Below the pieces are notes generated by a model, which was not told where the DNA came from, searched no databases, and was given only the letters and a program-made list of their open reading frames with translations. Shown here piece by piece: positions 8,169-15,308 of a stretch of 28,627 bases of DNA. The stretch is taken from contig JAWXUF010000013.1 of assembly GCA_044432865.1 (NCBI GenBank), positions 1-28,627 on the forward strand, written 5' to 3'. A program made the translations under genes and the position numbers. Source of the stretch: JAWXUE01 sp044432865 (GTDB taxonomy: Bacteria > Bacillota_I > Bacilli_A > Acholeplasmatales > Anaeroplasmataceae). Position 1 is the stretch's first letter; every line of letters starts with the position of its first letter.

Positions 8169-9830
8169 TTATTTATTGTTTTTTGAATATGCAGGTGTTG
8201 TATCGAATGTATATTCATATTCACCTTCAGTATTTTTAGATGAATTTCTTACACTAATATTGTAAGTAATTGTACCAATTGAATCAAATGAAATTGTTTG
8301 ATACGCATTATTAATACCAAATTTATTCCCAATTGTAGAATCATCACTAACACTAGTCAAATTAGTATCTTCACCAACAATAACTGAATATGTAGCAGAT
8401 GAGAATGAAGCATTTGAAACAACAGACATATATGAATTCCATCCGATGAATCCACCGATTCTTAAAATATCAAGATATGGAACGTCAATTGTAACAGCTG
8501 CATCTGTTGAAGAACCAGTAATTCTTCCACTGAAGTTTGTACCAGCAAATCCACCAACACTTAAATTCATTTCTTCGATTAAAGCATGACGTTGCATATT
8601 TACAACTTCAACTGTTTCAGATGTATTTAAATCTTTATCCGTTTGAGTTTGATCAACATAAATATATACTTTTGAATTTACAGCAGTCGATGAAGCAATA
8701 TTACCAGCGTTATATCCGATAAATCCACCGATAGCCATTTCAATTTTAAAATCAGAATCATTTACACTATAACCTGGAGTGTTTGAAATTTGAACATCAA
8801 CTAATACATTATTAACATTAGAATTTGTGATTGAAGTTTCTAAAGCATCTTGCGCTTCACTAGCTCCAACTAATCCACCAATACGAGCATAACTTGGAAC
8901 ATTTAAATCTAATGTAGTATCAGTTACATCACAATCAGCAATAATACCAGCTTTGTTATAACCAACTAATCCTCCGATATATTGATCACCATCATCTGGT
9001 CCAGATGTAGTAATTGTACAATCAGTTACTGTAACATTAGAAATTGTACCAGAGTTTCTTCCGGCAACAACACCGATATATAAGTTAGTATAACGTAATG
9101 AATTAATAGTTGAATCTGAAATATCTAAATCATAAACTTCTCCACCATCAGCAATATAACCAAATAAACCTAAATATTGATCATAAGTATCTTGTTTAAA
9201 GTTAGTAATTGCATTACCTTGTCCATCAAAATCTCCAAGGAATTGTTTAGTAGAACTAGAACTAAATAAAGGACTTAATTCTTTACCTTCACAGTCGATA
9301 TCATTCATTAATTCGAAATACCCGTCTGGGTCATTTCTTACGATATCATTTAAATCTTCGAATGTTCTAATTTCATGTGCAGCTTCTTTTGATCCACCTT
9401 CACCAGAAGTAATAAGTTTAGAAGTTGTATGCATTTTTCTTGCTCTATCATTGTAAGTACCAGTAAAAGTAACTACATACGCTTCACCGATTTCTAATCC
9501 TGTGAATGCTACAGATTCAGATTCACCAATAAAATCATCTATTTCGATTTCATCTGTCACATCTTCTTCAGTTGCAAATTCCCCACCAGTGATTGTAACT
9601 CTTTCAGTTTTACTGTAAGATTCACCATTAACTTCACCTGAAATAGTTAAAGTAAGTTCTGTTAATAGAGCGTCTTCATCCCAAATAACAAAATCTACAG
9701 TTACTTTTTCCCTTATAGCAGATGTTTTGATATCTTTAATTGTTGGTGTAGCACCAGTATCACAAGCTGTTAAAGAAATTACTGTAAAGCATAATACGAA
9801 TGCTGATAATATTTTAAAAAGTCTTTTCAT
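8169..9830 (-). CDS. Surface lipoprotein with GLUG-like repeats
   Basis: A 553-residue protein with a lipoprotein signal peptide: Lys/Arg N-terminus, hydrophobic core and lipobox LTAC with Cys23 as the lipidated residue. A fibronectin/Ig-like stretch follows (about 30-145). From about residue 200 there are repeats of the type IGGLVGYNKAGIIADC, GVVAGRNSGTISNV, IGGFIGYNAGNIASS and VGGFAGTNFSGRITGS, resembling the GLUG motif of bacterial surface proteins, which stack as a beta-helix. It is probably anchored on the outer face of the membrane for adhesion or surface binding; the function cannot be read further. Monocistronic, with its own promoter and terminator; AAGGAG precedes the ATG. Confidence 0.82.
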   Translation of the reverse strand: MKRLFKILSAFVLCFTVISLTACDTGATPTIKDIKTSAIREKVTVDFVIWDEDALLTELTLTISGEVNGESYSKTERVTITGGEFATEEDVTDEIEIDDFIGESESVAFTGLEIGEAYVVTFTGTYNDRARKMHTTSKLITSGEGGSKEAAHEIRTFEDLNDIVRNDPDGYFELMNDIDCEGKELSPLFSSSSTKQFLGDFDGQGNAITNFKQDTYDQYLGLFGYIADGGEVYDLDISDSTINSLRYTNLYIGVVAGRNSGTISNVTVTDCTITTSGPDDGDQYIGGLVGYNKAGIIADCDVTDTTLDLNVPSYARIGGLVGASEAQDALETSITNSNVNNVLVDVQISNTPGYSVNDSDFKIEMAIGGFIGYNAGNIASSTAVNSKVYIYVDQTQTDKDLNTSETVEVVNMQRHALIEEMNLSVGGFAGTNFSGRITGSSTDAAVTIDVPYLDILRIGGFIGWNSYMSVVSNASFSSATYSVIVGEDTNLTSVSDDSTIGNKFGINNAYQTISFDSIGTITYNISVRNSSKNTEGEYEYTFDTTPAYSKNNK

Positions 9831-9880
9831 GTTTGTATCTCCTTATAAAAGTCTAGTGATAAAAAATCACATGTATTACT

Positions 9881-9909
9881 ATTATATATCGTTTCTATAA
9901 ATAATTCAA
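9881..9909 (-). promoter_or_regulatory. Promoter of the lipoprotein gene
   Basis: TTGAAT (9904-9909), 17-bp spacer, TATAAT (9881-9886). The leader of about 45 nt contains a small hairpin (9856-9860 with 9866-9870). Bases 9910-10032 show no gene or other structure I can support. Confidence 0.75.
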
Positions 9910-10032
9910 TACATTTATTATGATATAAATGTGAATTGCTCGGTTATATAATTTAAAATAAAATGCAAAAAAGATACAATCGAATTTTTTCATTAATTAA
10001 ATCCATCAAATAATGGTCAATTCTAGAAATTC

Positions 10033-10056
10033 AAAAAAATAATCACACATATGATT
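10033..10056 (-). terminator. Weak terminator after the 31-residue gene
   Basis: A short 5-bp stem (10041-10045 with 10052-10056) followed on the minus strand by A and seven T. It is weak as a hairpin but correctly placed 7 nt after the stop. Confidence 0.45.
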
Positions 10057-10062
10057 CAGCTT

Positions 10063-10158
10063 TTATTTAGTTAAGTAATTATAAAATAGTATCCCGATTG
10101 CCCCACAAATTATTAAATCTATTATTAGAGCTATTAATATCTTTTTACCTTTTCCCAT
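10063..10158 (-). CDS. 31-residue single-span membrane peptide
   Basis: A small open frame, MGKGKKILIALIIDLIICG to FYNYLTK, with a basic N-terminus, one hydrophobic segment (about 7-26) and a short polar tail, so probably N-in. Support: a strong GGAGG site 8-9 nt upstream of the ATG, a promoter (10188-10216) and a terminator-like hairpin downstream. Alone in its transcription unit. Family not recognised. It could be a regulatory membrane peptide or a toxin-like peptide; no antisense RNA is evident. Confidence 0.6.
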   Translation of the reverse strand: MGKGKKILIALIIDLIICGAIGILFYNYLTK

Positions 10159-10187
10159 TAAAGATACCTCCTTGTGATATTTCTTAT

Positions 10188-10216
10188 ATAATACACATTT
10201 TACAAACTAAATACAA
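10188..10216 (-). promoter_or_regulatory. Promoter of the small membrane peptide gene
   Basis: TTGTAT (10211-10216), 17-bp spacer, TATTAT (10188-10193). It sits about 30 bases before the ATG. Confidence 0.55.
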
Positions 10217-10260
10217 CATAGTCCAAATATTTATATTTTATTCTAATCAATAATATAAGA

Positions 10261-10295
10261 AAAAAAGACCCAGGTAGAAGCCAAGGGTCTTTTTT
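10261..10295 (-). terminator. Terminator of rplM-rpsI
   Basis: An 11-bp inverted repeat (10261-10271 with 10285-10295), consisting of an A6/T6 part and a GACCC/GGGTC core. It has T runs on either side, so it could also stop plus-strand transcription. Confidence 0.85.
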
Positions 10296-10339
10296 GTATC
10301 CATATTGAATTTTTGAATTGTTTGTAATATAACCAAATA

Positions 10340-10744
10340 TTAACGTTTTGAGAATTGTGACGCTCTTCTCGCTTTTTTAAGACCGTATTTTTTACGTTCT
10401 TTAGCACGTGGATCACGTGTAACTAAACCAGCTGGTTTTAAAACTGCTCTTGTATCAGGTTTGATAGTCATTAAAGCACGAGTAATACCTAAACGGATTG
10501 CTCCAGCTTGACCAGTCATACCACCACCGTTAACATTAACGATAACATCAAAATTAGTTTTATTTTCAGTTAATTCTAAAGGTTGTAAAACATCTAATCT
10601 TACTGCAGCAGATGTAATATAATCTTCAAAAGAACGACCGTTTACAGTGATAACACCGCTACCCGCTTGAAGGATAACACGCGCTACAGCACTTTTACGA
10701 CGACCTGTACCAAAATATTGTACTTTTTTACTTTTAGTTGCCAT
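10340..10744 (-). CDS. rpsI: 30S ribosomal protein S9
   Basis: 134 residues, a normal size. Starts with the S9 hallmark YFGTGRRKSAVARV, has VNGGGMTGQAGAIRLGITRA in the centre and ends in the basic C-terminal tail that contacts P-site tRNA (ERKKYGLKKARRASQFSKR). AGGAGG precedes the ATG. It is co-transcribed after rplM with a 15-nt gap, the conserved order. Confidence 0.98.
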   Translation of the reverse strand: MATKSKKVQYFGTGRRKSAVARVILQAGSGVITVNGRSFEDYITSAAVRLDVLQPLELTENKTNFDVIVNVNGGGMTGQAGAIRLGITRALMTIKPDTRAVLKPAGLVTRDPRAKERKKYGLKKARRASQFSKR

Positions 10745-10759
10745 TTTTTCTTCCTCCTA

Positions 10760-11200
10760 TTATGCTTTCTTACCGATTACTAAAGTTTGTGGTTGTTGAG
10801 CTGTATGAGGATGTTCTTCTCCAGCATAAACAAATAAAAGTTTTCTCATAGTATCACCTAATTTAGTGTGAGGTAACATACCATAAACTGCTTTTTCCAC
10901 CATTCTAGTAGGGAATTTTTGCATCATAACTTTAGCAGGAACTGCTTTTAATCCTCCATTATAATCTGAATGAGAATAATAGATTTTATCAGACCATTTG
11001 TTACCAGTTAATTTGATTTTATCAGCATTAACAACGATAACATAGTCTCCACAGTTAACGTGTGGAGTGTAAACAGGTTTGTGTTTACCTCTTAAAATTG
11101 ATGCAACTTCTGTTGCTAAACGACCTAAAGTCATTCCGTTTGCGTCTACAACATACCAAGTACGTGTAATTGTTTGGTTATTAGCCATAAATGTATTCAT
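10760..11200 (-). CDS. rplM: 50S ribosomal protein L13
   Basis: 146 residues. Core motifs: RTWYVVDANGMTLGRLATEVA at the N-terminus, the CGDYVIVVNADKIKLTG strand and VYGMLPHTKLGDTMRKLL near the C-terminus. The start at 11200 is set by AGGAGG 9 nt upstream. The frame is open to an ATG at 11233, but that lies upstream of the Shine-Dalgarno site and adds a non-conserved Lys/Arg-rich stretch. It is the first gene of rplM-rpsI. Confidence 0.97.
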   Translation of the reverse strand: MNTFMANNQTITRTWYVVDANGMTLGRLATEVASILRGKHKPVYTPHVNCGDYVIVVNADKIKLTGNKWSDKIYYSHSDYNGGLKAVPAKVMMQKFPTRMVEKAVYGMLPHTKLGDTMRKLLFVYAGEEHPHTAQQPQTLVIGKKA

Positions 11201-11263
11201 TTTTTTCTTCCTCCTAATTTTCATGAAGGGCATGTGGATTTTTTTAAATCTGTACCATTTGAT

Positions 11264-11292
11264 ATTGTAACTTAATATGCACGTTTTGTCAA
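11264..11292 (-). promoter_or_regulatory. Strong promoter of rplM-rpsI
   Basis: TTGACA (11287-11292), 17-bp spacer, TACAAT (11264-11269). The leader of about 55 nt can form two small hairpins (GATTT/AAATC at about 11233-11246, and CATG/CATG at about 11221-11233). A ribosomal-protein leader for autoregulation is possible but I cannot match it to the known L13 leader. Confidence 0.85.
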
Positions 11293-11312
11293 TGGAAAAA
11301 ATTTAATTTATA

Positions 11313-11341
11313 TTGAATTTTTTTGTAAAATATATTAAAAT
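11313..11341 (+). promoter_or_regulatory. Promoter of the divergent membrane protein gene
   Basis: TTGAAT (11313-11318), 17-bp spacer, TAAAAT (11336-11341), about 30 bases before the ATG. It is back to back with the rplM promoter. Confidence 0.6.
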
Positions 11342-11373
11342 GATAATACATCTTAAAACAAAGGAGCACTTAT

Positions 11374-11994
11374 ATGGCAACTAAAGAAAAAAAAGAAGGA
11401 ATTTACAGCAAAGCAATTAAAAATAGAGTTATAATAATGTTAGTGATTATTTTTATCATGTTACCAATTTTATTTTCGATTGGATTATTTACATCAACAT
11501 ACACATCTACTAAACCAAATCCATTTTCAGAGGATATTTACACTAAAACTAGCATTAAGTATTTAAATGAAAATAAGTTTGAAATCGATAGATATGATTT
11601 AAAAACTTTCAAAGTTGAAGTTGATGGTGAAGGAATGGAAAATGGTAGTGTTATATTAAATTTAGCATTAGGTGCGAAAATAGATACAAATATCACTTCT
11701 TCTTCAATTACAATATCTAGTTATGTATGTTATAACTGGGCAAATGTTACATCTAGCAATATGTCTAGATCAATTTCATATAATTCTAACACAACAGTAA
11801 GCGGTACAATTGATACAACATTTAATCAAAGACCTTACTTATTTGTTAACATTGATTTATTAAATGATGCTAGAATATTAACAAAGTTCACTTGGAGTGA
11901 AACAAACTCTGAAGGTGAAACTATATCATTAAATTACGTTGTAGAATCAAGTTTTAAAGATTTATATGTTTCAGATTCAACATTATTAACATAA
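11374..11994 (+). CDS. Single-pass membrane protein of unknown function
   Basis: 206 residues: a Lys-rich cytosolic start (1-18), one strong membrane segment (about 19-40), then an extracellular region rich in Ser/Thr/Asn and predicted beta strands. Family not recognised. AAGGAG lies 7 nt before the ATG. Monocistronic, divergent from rplM, ending in a terminator shared with the convergent HAD gene. The C-terminal part has no cell-wall sorting signal. It could be a membrane-anchored surface protein. Confidence 0.75.
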   Translation: MATKEKKEGIYSKAIKNRVIIMLVIIFIMLPILFSIGLFTSTYTSTKPNPFSEDIYTKTSIKYLNENKFEIDRYDLKTFKVEVDGEGMENGSVILNLALGAKIDTNITSSSITISSYVCYNWANVTSSNMSRSISYNSNTTVSGTIDTTFNQRPYLFVNIDLLNDARILTKFTWSETNSEGETISLNYVVESSFKDLYVSDSTLLT

Positions 11995-12000
11995 AAATAA

Positions 12001-12031
12001 AAGACATCATTAAATTGATGTCTTATTTTTT
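12001..12031. terminator. Bidirectional terminator between convergent genes
   Basis: A 9-bp stem (12001-12009 with 12016-12024) and a 6-nt loop, with T-rich tails on both strands. The stop codon of the HAD gene lies in the loop and its last codons form one stem arm, so one hairpin serves both converging genes. Confidence 0.8.
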
Positions 12032-12771
12032 TTGAAATATTCATCTAAGAATATGGCAACACCATCTTCATCGCTTGAATATTTTGTAACAATTTTAATT
12101 TCATTTAAAACTTTTTCAACAGAATTTGATAATGCAACACCAACTGTTGCTTCCTTCAACATCTCAAGATCTCCGATATCATCACCGAAGCAAATTGATT
12201 TCGGACTATTATCTTTTAATAATTTGAATAGAGCTACATTCCCATCTTGTTTATTACATGTTGATAACCTATACCAAGGTCCATTTACATAATGTGTAAT
12301 TTTTAAATCATATTTAAGACTTAATCTATTGGCAATTTCACCACTCGGATCACACAATAAAATCTTTGAAGCAACATATTTGAATTCATTAGTATAATCA
12401 AAATAAGTAGCTTTTGGATTTTTTAAAGGATAACTCTCTAAGTTAGAGAATAACCCTTCATCACATTGGATAGAAAATTCTTCAACATTGTTTTCTAGTA
12501 ATTCTTTAATAATTTTATTCACCAAATCATTACTAACAACATCTTCATATATCTTTTCTTTTCCTTTTACTATTAAAGCTCCACCATTCAAAATAGAATA
12601 ATGAGGTTTAACTATATCAATTACATCAAGTGTAGCATCAAGACTTCTTGCTGTATTAAATACAATTATGTGCCCATCTTTTTTCAAAGAGTCTAATGTA
12701 TCTAGTGTAAATTTACTAAGTGATTTATCTTTTTTTAATAATGTATCATCTAAGTCCATAATTATATACAT
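12010..12771 (-). CDS. HAD-superfamily hydrolase, Cof-type phosphatase
   Basis: 253 residues, the usual size for the Cof/YwpJ group with a C2 cap. Motif I is DLDDTLL (Asp 7 and Asp 9 as nucleophile and acid), motif II lies in FNTAR, and motif IV is GDDIGDLEML. The substrates of this group are sugar phosphates, nucleotide or flavin phosphates; which one applies here cannot be read. GGAGG lies 7 nt upstream of the ATG. It is the second gene after pyrR (17-nt gap), so nucleotide-linked substrates are a reasonable guess. Confidence 0.88.
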   Translation of the reverse strand: MYIIMDLDDTLLKKDKSLSKFTLDTLDSLKKDGHIIVFNTARSLDATLDVIDIVKPHYSILNGGALIVKGKEKIYEDVVSNDLVNKIIKELLENNVEEFSIQCDEGLFSNLESYPLKNPKATYFDYTNEFKYVASKILLCDPSGEIANRLSLKYDLKITHYVNGPWYRLSTCNKQDGNVALFKLLKDNSPKSICFGDDIGDLEMLKEATVGVALSNSVEKVLNEIKIVTKYSSDEDGVAIFLDEYFKKNKTSI

Positions 12772-12788
12772 AATAATACCTCCAATTG

Positions 12789-13283
12789 TTATTTGATTAC
12801 TACTTCATTTAATTCAGGGTTATAAACAATTATTTCTTTACTGCTTGTTGGGATATTCTTACCAATGAAGTCAGCTCTAATTGGTAATTCTCTATGTCCT
12901 CTATCAACTAAAACAGCAAGTTGAATTTTTTTAGGACGACCAATATCTACTAATGCGTCTAAAGCACTTCTAACTGTTCTTCCTGATTGTAAAACATCAT
13001 CAAATAAGATAATTGTTTTTCCAGTTATATCAACACTAAAAGAATTAACATTATTAACCTCTTTTTTATCATCTCTATATCCACTTATATCTATAGTTTC
13101 AATAGGAACATTAATATTCTCCATTGTTTTTAGATTTGATGCTACCTTTTCACAAATTGGTACACCTTTTCTTTTAATTCCAATAAATACTAAATCATTT
13201 ATATTTTCATTTTTTTCAATTATTTCATGCGAAAGTCTTTTTAAAGTTCTTTCAAAACTAGTTGAATCAAGTAATACTTTCAT
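12789..13283 (-). CDS. pyrR: PyrR-like uracil phosphoribosyltransferase / pyr regulator
   Basis: 164 residues of the type I phosphoribosyltransferase fold. The PRPP loop is DDVLQSGRTVRSALDAL, followed by the PyrR signature GRPKKIQLAVLVDRGHRELP and RADFIGKNIPTS. Bacillus PyrR senses UMP and attenuates pyr mRNA, with weak uracil phosphoribosyltransferase activity. No pyr biosynthesis genes or attenuator lie nearby, so which role dominates is open. The usual TRG loop reads KRKGVP here. The start at 13283 is chosen for AGAGGTG 5 nt upstream; an ATG 15 bases earlier lies before this site. Confidence 0.88.
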   Translation of the reverse strand: MKVLLDSTSFERTLKRLSHEIIEKNENINDLVFIGIKRKGVPICEKVASNLKTMENINVPIETIDISGYRDDKKEVNNVNSFSVDITGKTIILFDDVLQSGRTVRSALDALVDIGRPKKIQLAVLVDRGHRELPIRADFIGKNIPTSSKEIIVYNPELNEVVIK

Positions 13284-13311
13284 AATAACACCTCTCATTT
13301 ATGTTAAAATT

Positions 13312-13340
13312 ATTATATCAAACAATATATAAATTGTATA
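13312..13340 (-). promoter_or_regulatory. Promoter of pyrR-HAD
   Basis: TATAAT (13312-13317) with a weak -35 TATACA (13335-13340) at 17-bp spacing. The leader is about 22 nt, too short for a pyr attenuator. Confidence 0.55.
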
Positions 13341-13389
13341 CATTGTTAACATAAATAAAAAATAATTAAAAATAATCATTAATAATTAT

Positions 13390-13418
13390 TTGACAATTTA
13401 AATAATTTGTCGTATAAT
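13390..13418 (+). promoter_or_regulatory. Perfect consensus promoter of the NfeD-SPFH operon
   Basis: TTGACA (13390-13395), 17-bp spacer, TATAAT (13413-13418): a full match to the sigma-A consensus. The predicted start point falls at or next to the Shine-Dalgarno site GAGGTG (13425-13430), leaving almost no leader. Confidence 0.88.
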
Positions 13419-13436
13419 ATATTCGAGGTGATGAAT

Positions 13437-13811
13437 ATGAATATAGTTTGGTATAACGAAAACCAAAAGACATTAATTTCTACAATTCAAAATAACAACA
13501 TAACTTTAAACAAAACTTGTGTGACGTTGTTAGAGCATGCATATTCTGTTATGTTAGGATTAGACTACGAGAATAAAGTAGTATACATCAAACCATTAAG
13601 TAAAGAGGAAGCAACTCGTGGTGATATCACTGAAAAAGAGCAATATAAAATTACAGTAAAAAGTAGTTATGCTCGAGTTAGCAACAAAAACTTTATTAAT
13701 GAAATAAAGAAAGTGTTAGGAATTTCTGATTTAACTGATCCAAAGAAGTATATAGCTTCATTTGATGATTATAGTAGATCTTTAAAAATTGACTTAAATA
13801 GGGGGGTATAA
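13437..13811 (+). CDS. Conserved-looking protein of unknown function ahead of NfeD
   Basis: 124 residues, no membrane segment or signal peptide, mixed alpha/beta. I do not recognise the family. The frame is open from 13407, but that start lies upstream of the -10 box. Of the two ATGs after the promoter, 13437 is spaced 6 nt from GAGGTG, whereas 13431 touches it. One base separates its stop from the start of the NfeD-like gene. A cytosolic partner of the membrane NfeD/SPFH pair is a reasonable inference. Confidence 0.75.
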   Translation: MNIVWYNENQKTLISTIQNNNITLNKTCVTLLEHAYSVMLGLDYENKVVYIKPLSKEEATRGDITEKEQYKITVKSSYARVSNKNFINEIKKVLGISDLTDPKKYIASFDDYSRSLKIDLNRGV

Positions 13812-13812
13812 C

Positions 13813-14274
13813 ATGGTTAATTTATTATTTGTATTGCCAGATAACACACAAATGATTATAATATGGTTATGCATTTGTATTATAGCATTAGTTTTAGAAG
13901 CCGCTACTTCTGAGGTAGTTTCAATTTACTTTAGTTTTGGTGCACTTGTTTCAATGATTTGTGCTATAACTGGACATGTTTCATTTTATCCACAATTATT
14001 CGTTTTTGTGGGAGTGGCACTAATTACATTAGCGACAACAAGACCACTGTTCTTAAAATATTTAAAAACAAACGAAGTTAAGACGAATGTTGATGCATTA
14101 GTAGGGAAAAGATTTACTTTATTAAAACCAATTACAGAAAATCAACGTGGTGAAGTAAAAGTAAATGATGTATTATGGAGTGTTATTACAAATGATAACT
14201 CTTCAATCGAAGCAAATTGTACTGTAGAAGTTTTATCTTTAGAAGGTTCAAAATTAGTTGTAAAAAAAATATAA
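13813..14274 (+). CDS. NfeD-like membrane protein with OB-fold domain
   Basis: 153 residues: hydrophobic segments at about 13-35, 38-56 and 61-78, then a C-terminal OB-fold (about 95-153) with the NALVGKRFTLLKPI-like entry (DALVGKRFTLLKPITENQ) and EVLSLEGSKLVVKK at the end. This is the short, non-protease form of NfeD. NfeD proteins pair with SPFH proteins in membrane microdomains; the SPFH gene follows directly. A G-rich ribosome-binding site (AGGGGGG) precedes the ATG. Confidence 0.85.
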   Translation: MVNLLFVLPDNTQMIIIWLCICIIALVLEAATSEVVSIYFSFGALVSMICAITGHVSFYPQLFVFVGVALITLATTRPLFLKYLKTNEVKTNVDALVGKRFTLLKPITENQRGEVKVNDVLWSVITNDNSSIEANCTVEVLSLEGSKLVVKKI

Positions 14275-14293
14275 AAAATAAGGGAGAAAAAAT

Positions 14294-15265
14294 ATGAATC
14301 AAATATTAACAGATACATCAAGCGGACTTGATGGAACAATCATTGGAGTTTTTGCAATTATTATCATTTTAATTATCGTAATTTTAATGTTAATTGCAGG
14401 TATTAAAGTTGTAAGACAAGCAGAAAAAATTGTTGTTGAGCGTTTAGGAGCATATCATAAAACTTGGGGTGTAGGTATTCATTTTGCAGTTCCATTTCTT
14501 GACCGTATAGCAAAGAAAATTAGTTTAAAAGAACAAGTTAAGGATTTCGATCCACAACCAGTTATTACAAAAGATAATGTTACTATGTCAATTGACACTG
14601 TAGTATTCTTCTCTGTAACAGATCCAAAATTATACACTTATGGTGTTGAAAATCCAATCAATGCATTAGAAAACTTAAGTGCTACTACTCTTCGTAATAT
14701 TATTGGGGAATTAGACTTAGACCAAACTCTTACTAGTAGAGATATTATAAATTCAAAAATGAGATCAACGTTAGATGAAGCGACTGATCCATGGGGAATC
14801 AAAGTTAACCGTGTTGAGGTTAAAAATATTGTTCCACCAAAAGATATCAGAGATGCAATGGAAAAACAAATGAGAGCTGAACGTGAAAAACGTGAATCAA
14901 TTTTAAGAGCTCAAGGTGAAAAAGAATCTGCAATTTTACAAGCTCAAGGTGAAAAAGAATCTGCTATCTTAAGAGCTGAAGGTGAAAAAGAACAAATGAT
15001 TCGTATCGCTGAAGGTCAAAAACAAGAGTTAATTTCACATGCTGAAGGTAATGCTGAAGCAATTAGAATCAATAAAGAAGCTGAAGCTCTAGGTATCAAA
15101 TTAATTAAAGAAGCTAAAGCTGATAGTACTGTATTAACATTAAAATCATTAGAAGCTTTTGCTGCTGTAGCTGATGGGCAAGCAACAAAAATTATCATTC
15201 CATCTGAAATTCAAAACTTAGCTGGATTAATTACTTCTATTGGAGAAATTAAAGATACTAAATAA
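14294..15265 (+). CDS. SPFH/Band 7 (stomatin, QmcA-like) membrane protein
   Basis: 323 residues. One N-terminal membrane segment (about 15-38) precedes an SPFH domain with the classical VVERLGAYHKTWGVGIHFAVP and VTMSIDTVVFFSVTDP motifs. A Glu/Ala/Gln-rich coiled coil follows (about 190-265) with tandem units, then the C-terminal region with KSLEAFAAVADGQATKIIIP. SPFH proteins oligomerise into membrane cages or microdomains, often controlling proteases. Last gene of its operon; AGGGAG lies upstream. A shared terminator follows. Confidence 0.92.
   Translation: MNQILTDTSSGLDGTIIGVFAIIIILIIVILMLIAGIKVVRQAEKIVVERLGAYHKTWGVGIHFAVPFLDRIAKKISLKEQVKDFDPQPVITKDNVTMSIDTVVFFSVTDPKLYTYGVENPINALENLSATTLRNIIGELDLDQTLTSRDIINSKMRSTLDEATDPWGIKVNRVEVKNIVPPKDIRDAMEKQMRAEREKRESILRAQGEKESAILQAQGEKESAILRAEGEKEQMIRIAEGQKQELISHAEGNAEAIRINKEAEALGIKLIKEAKADSTVLTLKSLEAFAAVADGQATKIIIPSEIQNLAGLITSIGEIKDTK
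14894..15055 (+). repeat. Tandem 30-33 bp repeats encoding coiled-coil units in the SPFH gene
   Basis: Five consecutive units, the first of 30 bp (14894-14923) and the rest of 33 bp, encode ESILRAQGEK, ESAILQAQGEK, ESAILRAEGEK, EQMIRIAEGQK and QELISHAEGNA. The 11-residue period fits a hendecad coiled coil. The first three units are nearly identical in DNA, so copy number could vary. Confidence 0.8.
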
Positions 15266-15268
15266 AAT

Positions 15269-15308
15269 AAAAAAGATAGACCTTAAGTAAAAAGGTCTAT
15301 CTTTTTTT
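15269..15308. terminator. Bidirectional terminator between SPFH operon and phosphorylation cluster
   Basis: A perfect 16-bp stem (15269-15284 with 15292-15307) and a 7-nt loop, ending in T on the plus strand and A-rich (T on minus) on the other side. It stops both the SPFH operon and the ten-gene minus-strand cluster, whose last stop codon starts at its edge. Confidence 0.88.

Noticed and set aside
11201..11233. Upstream ATG for rplM
   Set aside because: It lies before the Shine-Dalgarno site and would place the leader in the coding region; the added residues are not L13-like.
11201..11257. L13 leader RNA upstream of rplM
   Set aside because: A leader with two small hairpins exists, but I could not match it to the known L13 leader motif by eye; a covariance search (Rfam L13_leader) would decide.
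13407..13436. Longer form of the 124-residue protein starting at 13407
   Set aside because: That ATG lies upstream of the -10 box of a perfect promoter, so it would not be in the transcript.
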